A stretch of 18,364 nucleotides of DNA from Betaproteobacteria bacterium (lineage in GTDB: Bacteria > Pseudomonadota > Gammaproteobacteria > Burkholderiales > Thiobacillaceae): the NCBI GenBank assembly GCA_020049245.1, contig JAIFLB010000125.1, positions 1 through 18,364 on the forward strand, read 5' to 3'. The notes beneath the pieces were generated by a model. The model saw nothing but the letters and a program-made list of their open reading frames with translations, searched no databases and was not told where the DNA came from. Numbering within the stretch: position 1 is the stretch's first letter; each line of letters starts with the position of its first letter. Below, piece by piece: positions 14,775-18,364 of this stretch. The translations under genes were made by a program, and so were the position numbers.

Positions 14775-16318
14775 GGTGTCGCCCCTTTGATTTCAATCTG
14801 GAAGCGGGCGCTGACCTGGCTATGGCCGAATTCACCTTCCAGTTCACTGGCGACGGAAGTATCCAACGGCCAGCGTTTCACGCTGACCGAGTGGCCGGGG
14901 AATGCGGCCTGAAGTTGGGTGACCAGTGCTTCAACCCGCTGGTGGGCGGCACGGAAATTATTGTCGAACGGCAATATCTCGCCCGTGAGCCGGATGAGTG
15001 GTGCGGCTTGGTTATCAGGGCTGTTGTCCAGGTTTTGTTGGGAATAGGTTGACCCGTCGAGGCGCTGAATCCGCAGATTGCCGATCTGATTGCTGATGTT
15101 GAGCACACGTTCAAACAAGGCGGCGGGTTCCTGCTCCAGTGCATTGATTCTGTGCCAGGCCTCGACGATTTCCCGGCGTTGATTCAGCTTGCTGGCGCCG
15201 CCGGCGTTGTGCAGAAAAAGGGATTCCCGCTCACGGTTGGCCTGGCTTGCGGCGCGCGCTTGATCAGCCGCATTGTCAAGTCGCCAGCAATCCAGCCAGA
15301 GCAGCAGCGAAATCAGCATGATCAGCGAGATCCAGGCGCTGGCGATGAACATCAAGCCACGTTTCATCCAGTGCAGCCGGGTAATGCCATGCTGCTCGCG
15401 GGTCATCAGGTTGGCGCTCTGTGGGGCGTCCGGCAGCAGTTTCAGATACAGCGCATCGGCGGACTCCGCCAGCAGGGTGGGTGGCAGATTCAGCGTGTCC
15501 AGCAGTTGACCGCGCAGGATGCTTTCACATTGGAAGCCAGCCGATTCTGGCAACAGCGCGTGCAGCTGCGCCAGCGTATTGAGCGGGTCGAGCAGTAGCG
15601 TGCGAAGCGGCGCCGAGCGCGCCAGCAGTCGTTGACCGAGCAGCGATTGGCGGGTGCGCTCGATTTCTTCGGCATAGCCTTCGAGTGGGTTCTGATGTTG
15701 GTTGCTATCCACCGGCGCCAGACGTGAAAAGCGCAATTCGCCCTCTTCCAGATAGGTCAGGCGCAAGCCGCCGGTTTGTTCGGACACCAGCAACAAACGC
15801 CCTTTGCCGAGGCGGAATTGTTTTGCCAGCGGGATGGCCAGTGCCGGCAACAACCAGATGCCGGCCAGATGAGCGGCGCGCACATGCATGATGTCGAGCC
15901 AGGGGCGCACGATTTCGGCATTGGTCAGGCCCATCATCAGATAACGCTCTTGTCGGCGTTCCTTCAATTGGCCTTGCAATACCGGGTCGGATAATGACTT
16001 CTGCCGCAATGCGGCGCGATAGGCGGAATGGTGGATCAGCTGGCGCAGTCGGCGATCGGTCATTTCGCGCCGATCAGCGCCGTGCACGCGCGGCAGGATG
16101 TCTTGCCGGTAAACCTCATCCACCGTATCGACGGCAATCGCCACCGGTTTCCCAGCGTGCTTCAGCAACAGGGCGTTGAACGCCTCCCAGCCTTCCTCGT
16201 GGCTGGGCAGGGCATGCACTTCTCGCAGCGTACCTTGGTGATACAAGGCGAAACTGGCGCCGGCAGCCGACAGGTAAAGCAGGATACGGTCATTCAATGT
16301 GAACGCCTTGACGATCAT
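14771..16318 (-). CDS. GspL-like (PilM-PilN-like) assembly platform protein
   Basis: The 515-aa protein has a cytoplasmic N-terminal part (1-318), one membrane span (about 321-343, GLMFIASAWISLIMLISLLL), a charged helical segment (345-400) and a periplasmic end (about 437-510) that fits a ferredoxin-like fold (LIRLTGEILPFDNNFRAAHQ, FQIEIKGA). This is the GspL layout, equivalent to PilM fused to PilN. The cytoplasmic part shows weak actin-like hints only (IAVDTVDEVY at 61-70, LLLVSEQTGGLRLTYLEEGE at 175-194). In such machines it holds the secretion ATPase at the membrane. Its start overlaps the GspF-like stop by 4 bp, and its stop overlaps the next gene by 4 bp. Sequence similarity to named GspL is not obvious by eye, so the assignment is by architecture and neighbours. 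Confidence 0.6.
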   Translation of the reverse strand: MIVKAFTLNDRILLYLSAAGASFALYHQGTLREVHALPSHEEGWEAFNALLLKHAGKPVAIAVDTVDEVYRQDILPRVHGADRREMTDRRLRQLIHHSAYRAALRQKSLSDPVLQGQLKERRQERYLMMGLTNAEIVRPWLDIMHVRAAHLAGIWLLPALAIPLAKQFRLGKGRLLLVSEQTGGLRLTYLEEGELRFSRLAPVDSNQHQNPLEGYAEEIERTRQSLLGQRLLARSAPLRTLLLDPLNTLAQLHALLPESAGFQCESILRGQLLDTLNLPPTLLAESADALYLKLLPDAPQSANLMTREQHGITRLHWMKRGLMFIASAWISLIMLISLLLWLDCWRLDNAADQARAASQANRERESLFLHNAGGASKLNQRREIVEAWHRINALEQEPAALFERVLNISNQIGNLRIQRLDGSTYSQQNLDNSPDNQAAPLIRLTGEILPFDNNFRAAHQRVEALVTQLQAAFPGHSVSVKRWPLDTSVASELEGEFGHSQVSARFQIEIKGATP

Positions 16319-17517
16319 AACGGCAGTTCTCCGATGATCTGGTAGATCGGCAGGAATACCGCCAGCATCAGCACCGCCAGCAGCAGACCGAGCAGGGTGG
16401 CGAGTCCGGGCTCGAGCAGGGTTAATGCGCGGGCGATGGTTTCCCGCGAGTCGCGCTCGAAGAACCAGGCGACATTCTCGAAGGCTTCAGAGAGCGCGCC
16501 ATTCGCCTCGCCGGTGTGCACCATGCGCAGCACCATAGGCGGCAACAGATTCTGTTGCCGCAAGCTGTTGGCGACGCCTTCACCAGCGGCGATTTGTTGC
16601 GCCGATGCAATCAACTTGAGTTGGATGACACGATTACCGGCGCTGTCGGCACAGGCTTGCAGCGCATCGAGCAGGCCGACGCCGGATTGCAGCAGCAGCG
16701 CAAGCAAGCCGCTGACGCGGGCCAGGATGTGTTTGCGCAAGGTCGGGCCGAAGATCGGCAGCCGCAGCCAGATGGCGTCCGTCCACTTGGCGAGTGCGGC
16801 GGAATGACGCCAGGCGATGAAGCCGATACCACCAAGCAAGAGCAACGGCGGCAGCAGCCAGATCAGATTGGCACGCACCAGCTCGGAGAGTTGAATCAAC
16901 AGGCGGGTCGAGAACGGCATCGGCATGTTCAGGCTGTTGACCAGGATGGCCAGTTTCGGCGTCAGGTAAAACAGCAGTACGCCAGCGGCGGCGAGCACCG
17001 CACCGGCGGCCAGGCTGGGGTAGATCAGGCGGCGGGTGAATTCGGTCTGCAGCTCATCCTGTTGTTTGAGACGGGCTTCCAGTCGGGCAAAGACAATTTC
17101 CATCTGGTCGCTGGTTTCGGCGGCGCGAATGAGCGCGACGAAGACGCGGTCAAAGACATCGGGGTGGCTGGCCAGCGCTTCGGAGAGCAGTTTGCCACCT
17201 TCCAAATCATCTGCCAGCAGCGCCAGCAGATCGCGAAAGCGTGAGTTTTCTGTGCTCGCGATCAGGTCTTTCAGGCCATCCAGAAGTGGTGCGTTGGCGC
17301 GCGCGATTTGTTGCATGTGAAAGCAAAAGCTGATCAGGTCGCGTCGTGTCGCATGCCAGGTTGAGAACAGACCGCGCCGGTTGGCCGCGCGCGCACGGAT
17401 CAGGGTCAACCCCATACGGCGCAAGCGCAGGTCAAGGTCGATATCGTTGATCGCGTTGAGTTCGCCCTGGATGCGATCTCCTTCGACATCAGCGGCTCGG
17501 TAGCGGAAGCGGGGCAT
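16315..17517 (-). CDS. GspF/PilC-family inner-membrane platform protein
   Basis: The 400-aa length and the opening MPRFRYRAADVEGDRIQGEL are typical of GspF/PilC. Two T2SSF repeats are visible (about 60-183 and 263-385). The first includes FHMQQIARANAPLLDGLKDL and LEGGKLLSEALASHPDVF; the second has LLLQSGVGLLDALQACADSA, RQQNLLPPMVLRMVHTGEAN and GALSEAFENVAWFFER. Membrane spans lie near 166-186, 218-238 and 371-393. The protein is the inner-membrane base on which the ATPase acts to add pilin subunits. The ATG at 17517 has only a weak ribosome site. The gap of 85 bp from the ATPase gene holds an 11-bp tandem repeat. The end overlaps the GspL-like gene by 4 bp. Confidence 0.93.
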   Translation of the reverse strand: MPRFRYRAADVEGDRIQGELNAINDIDLDLRLRRMGLTLIRARAANRRGLFSTWHATRRDLISFCFHMQQIARANAPLLDGLKDLIASTENSRFRDLLALLADDLEGGKLLSEALASHPDVFDRVFVALIRAAETSDQMEIVFARLEARLKQQDELQTEFTRRLIYPSLAAGAVLAAAGVLLFYLTPKLAILVNSLNMPMPFSTRLLIQLSELVRANLIWLLPPLLLLGGIGFIAWRHSAALAKWTDAIWLRLPIFGPTLRKHILARVSGLLALLLQSGVGLLDALQACADSAGNRVIQLKLIASAQQIAAGEGVANSLRQQNLLPPMVLRMVHTGEANGALSEAFENVAWFFERDSRETIARALTLLEPGLATLLGLLLAVLMLAVFLPIYQIIGELPL

Positions 17518-17532
17518 CGGATTTTCGGCGGC

Positions 17533-17610
17533 GGATTCAGAGCCAGTTCACGGCTGGTTCAAAATCTGTTCAAAGCCGGTTCAAAGCCGTTTCAAAGCCG
17601 GACTAAAGCC
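17533..17610. repeat. Tandem repeat, 11-bp unit, between ATPase and GspF genes
   Basis: The plus-strand unit is GGTTCAAAGCC. Clear copies lie at 17578-17588 (exact), 17589-17599 (GTTTCAAAGCC) and 17568-17577 (one base short). More diverged copies lie at 17556-17567, 17545-17555, 17533-17544 and 17600-17610; the last one supplies the TAG stop of the ATPase gene. On the coding strand the unit reads GGCTTTGAACC. It fills nearly the whole 85-bp gap. Confidence 0.8.
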
Positions 17611-18364
17611 GGGACAAGTTGACGACCCGGCTCAGTTCATCGAGCGAGGTGTCGCCGTTGCGGACGCGTTCGAGTCCGTCCTCGGCCAGATTGCGCCAAC
17701 CGCGCTGTCCGGCCAGTAACGCCAATTCTCGCGGCGAGGCGCCGCGCAGGACAGCTTCATCCAGGGTCGCGTCCATCAGCAGCAATTCCATCAGTGGCAG
17801 GCGGCCGCGATAGCCTTTGTAGGCGCATTGGGCGCAGCCCTTGGCGCGATAAATGATATCCGGCGCCTGGTTGTCGAGCAGGCGGCGCTCGACATCAGTC
17901 GGGCTGTGCGCCTGCTTGCATTGCGGACACAAGCGGCGCACCAGGCGTTGCGCTACCACGGCGACGATATTGCCAGCGATGATCGCCGGCCGGATACCCA
18001 TGTCTTCGAGGCGGGGAAACACGCCGAGGGCGGAGTGCGTGTGCAGCGTGGTGAACACCAGATGCCCGGTCATGGCGGCGCGGAATGCCATTTCTGCGGC
18101 ATCCTTGTCGCGCACTTCGCCGACTAGCACGATGTCCGGGTCTTGTCGCATGATGGCGCGCACGCCGCCGGCGAAATCGACTTTCGACAGTTCGGTGAGC
18201 GAGGTCTGACGGATCAGTGGTTGCGGATATTCGACCGGGTCTTCCAGGGTCATGATGTTGACCTCTTCCCGGTTCAGATGCGCCAGCAGCGAATACAGCG
18301 TGGTGGTTTTGCCGGAACCGGTCGGGCCGGTGACGATGACCAGGCCTTCCGGGCGTCCTATCGC
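17603..18364 (-). CDS. GspE/PilB-family secretion ATPase, C-terminal part (cut by window edge)
   Basis: The 253 visible residues run from the edge (starting AIGRPEGLVIVTGPTGSGKT) to the stop. They include Walker A GPTGSGKT (13-20), the Asp box MTLEDPVEY (38-46), Walker B IMRQDPDIVLVGEVRD (71-86) and the His box GHLVFTTLHT (100-109). A tetracysteine zinc site is Cys146, 149, 177 and 180 (CPQC ... CAQC), typical of the extending GspE/PilB group and absent from the retraction ATPase PilT. The ATG at 18253 is internal: the frame stays open to the edge with Walker A before it. The enzyme hydrolyses ATP in the cytoplasm to drive filament growth through the GspF-like protein. The N-terminal domains are outside the window, so GspE and PilB cannot be separated. 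Confidence 0.94.
   Translation of the reverse strand, partial: AIGRPEGLVIVTGPTGSGKTTTLYSLLAHLNREEVNIMTLEDPVEYPQPLIRQTSLTELSKVDFAGGVRAIMRQDPDIVLVGEVRDKDAAEMAFRAAMTGHLVFTTLHTHSALGVFPRLEDMGIRPAIIAGNIVAVVAQRLVRRLCPQCKQAHSPTDVERRLLDNQAPDIIYRAKGCAQCAYKGYRGRLPLMELLLMDATLDEAVLRGASPRELALLAGQRGWRNLAEDGLERVRNGDTSLDELSRVVNLSRL

Noticed and set aside
1..18364. Mobile element, prophage, CRISPR array, tRNA or rRNA
   Set aside because: No transposase, integrase, spaced repeat array or recognisable RNA gene was seen on either strand; the only repeats are the short tandem arrays listed.

Overview
This window looks like chromosomal DNA from a GC-rich proteobacterium, most probably a betaproteobacterium. The pointers are the iron superoxide dismutase N-terminus (LPALPYAKDAL), the gene order birA - type III pantothenate kinase - SPOR protein, the PilE-like minor pilin, and the alpha-2-macroglobulin/pbpC pair. 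Genus cannot be set from the sequence alone. I see no insertion sequence, integrase, tRNA, rRNA or CRISPR array. Coding density is high and the long open frames opposite the large genes are composition shadows.

Layout: (1) 1-8210, minus strand. A large periplasmic alpha-2-macroglobulin (1893 aa with a CLEQ thioester) is followed by penicillin-binding protein 1C and then by the first 30 codons of sodB, which has its own promoter. A2M and PBP1C form a known pair: one is thought to trap attacking proteases, the other to repair peptidoglycan. (2) 8211-8426, a divergent control region with a 7-bp-arm palindrome and a short tandem repeat. (3) 8427-13455, plus strand: tusE with a strong terminator, a small secreted two-cysteine protein, a ThiO-type amino acid oxidase, an isolated PilE-like pilin, then the tightly packed set birA, coaX (ATGA overlap) and a membrane-anchored SPOR protein (TTG start inside coaX). 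(4) 13466-18364, minus strand: a five-gene cluster reading ATPase (cut by the window edge), GspF/PilC-type platform protein, GspL-like (PilM-PilN-like) protein, GspM/PilO-like protein and a prepilin. The last four genes overlap one another by 4, 4 and 11 bp. The plus block and this cluster converge with only 10 bp between stop codons.

The least standard unit is this last cluster. It has the inner-membrane engine of a type II secretion or type IV pilus machine and one large six-cysteine prepilin with a 22-residue leader. The window shows no secretin or other pseudopilins next to it, although the upstream side is cut. Smaller oddities are a perfect four-run G-quadruplex motif in the sodB leader, a 28-codon frame bridging the A2M stop and the pbpC start, two short intergenic tandem repeats, and a TTGAC-N7-GTCA motif shared by the sodB and tusE promoter regions.
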